Program-made: the position numbers and the translations under genes
Notes under the pieces: generated by a model
What the model saw: the letters and a program-made list of their open reading frames with translations, nothing else
Databases searched by the model: none
What the model was told of the DNA's origin: nothing
Assembly: GCA_043812795.1 (NCBI GenBank)
Contig: JBDRLU010000012.1
Span: 122,222-186,221, forward strand
Origin: JBDRLU01 sp043812795
GTDB taxonomy: Bacteria > Chloroflexota > Dehalococcoidia > Dehalococcoidales > UBA2162
DNA: 64,000 nucleotides
Reading direction: 5' to 3'
Part shown: in pieces, positions 63,994-64,000 of the stretch
Layout: each line of letters opens with the position of its first letter
How positions within the stretch are numbered: position 1 is the stretch's first letter

Positions 63994-64000
63994 ATCAATG

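Overview
The window looks like a chromosomal segment of an anaerobic or microaerotolerant Chloroflexota bacterium, probably of the Dehalococcoidia type. This is an inference. It rests on an NrpR-type (DUF128) nitrogen regulator in a bacterium, an archaeal-style split glutamate synthase with hisH and hisF inside it, tungsten/molybdenum enzymes, FeSOD plus rubrerythrin, and many CoA-linked catabolic paralogues. No rRNA or marker gene is present to prove it. The window opens inside one gene and ends just past a tRNA-His.

Bases 1-35300 are a catabolic region for unidentified organic acids or acyl-CoAs. It holds two aldehyde:ferredoxin oxidoreductases, three family-5 solute-binding lipoproteins without any ABC permease or ATPase, three MFS carriers, and a methylmalonyl-CoA-mutase-type large subunit. 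There is also a tandem pair of divergent mutase-like proteins that lack the usual substrate residues, followed by a thiolase. Two copies of a two-gene CaiB/BaiF CoA-transferase unit, a 2,4-dienoyl-CoA-reductase-like flavoenzyme, a hotdog dehydratase, a UbiD decarboxylase, a molybdopterin oxidoreductase with its Fe-S subunit, an SDR and an epimerase complete it. Two of these genes carry lesions: a one-base deletion near the start of the flavoenzyme and an in-frame TAG in one solute-binding protein. The repeated solute-binding/MFS/CoA-transferase/mutase modules suggest duplication and divergence around different substrates.

Bases 35400-38800 carry stress and small redox genes: sodB, rubrerythrin, an iron-sulfur flavoprotein, a DUF3786 protein and TspO. 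Bases 38890-55610 are nitrogen assimilation. A consensus promoter starts ferredoxin - small unknown - hisH - FAD oxidoreductase - GltS amidotransferase - hisF - GltS FMN domain - GltS GXGXG domain - degenerate OmpR-type regulator. Then come amt-glnB, glnA, carA-carB and nrpR. Together they import ammonium, make glutamine, spend it on glutamate, histidine and carbamoyl phosphate, and sense nitrogen status.

Bases 55600-64000 are more accessory, with longer gene-poor gaps. The notable part is a tightly overlapping five-gene operon (57100-61267): RibD_C-type reductase, BchC-like dehydrogenase, a 6-pyruvoyl-tetrahydropterin-synthase homologue whose catalytic Cys is Glu and which appears to start at AUA, a GT4 glycosyltransferase, and a SAM methyltransferase. 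I infer a pathway to a modified, possibly glycosylated pterin. An MFS carrier, a YgjP-type metalloprotein, a 5'-half tRNA-Arg remnant and an intact tRNA-His follow.
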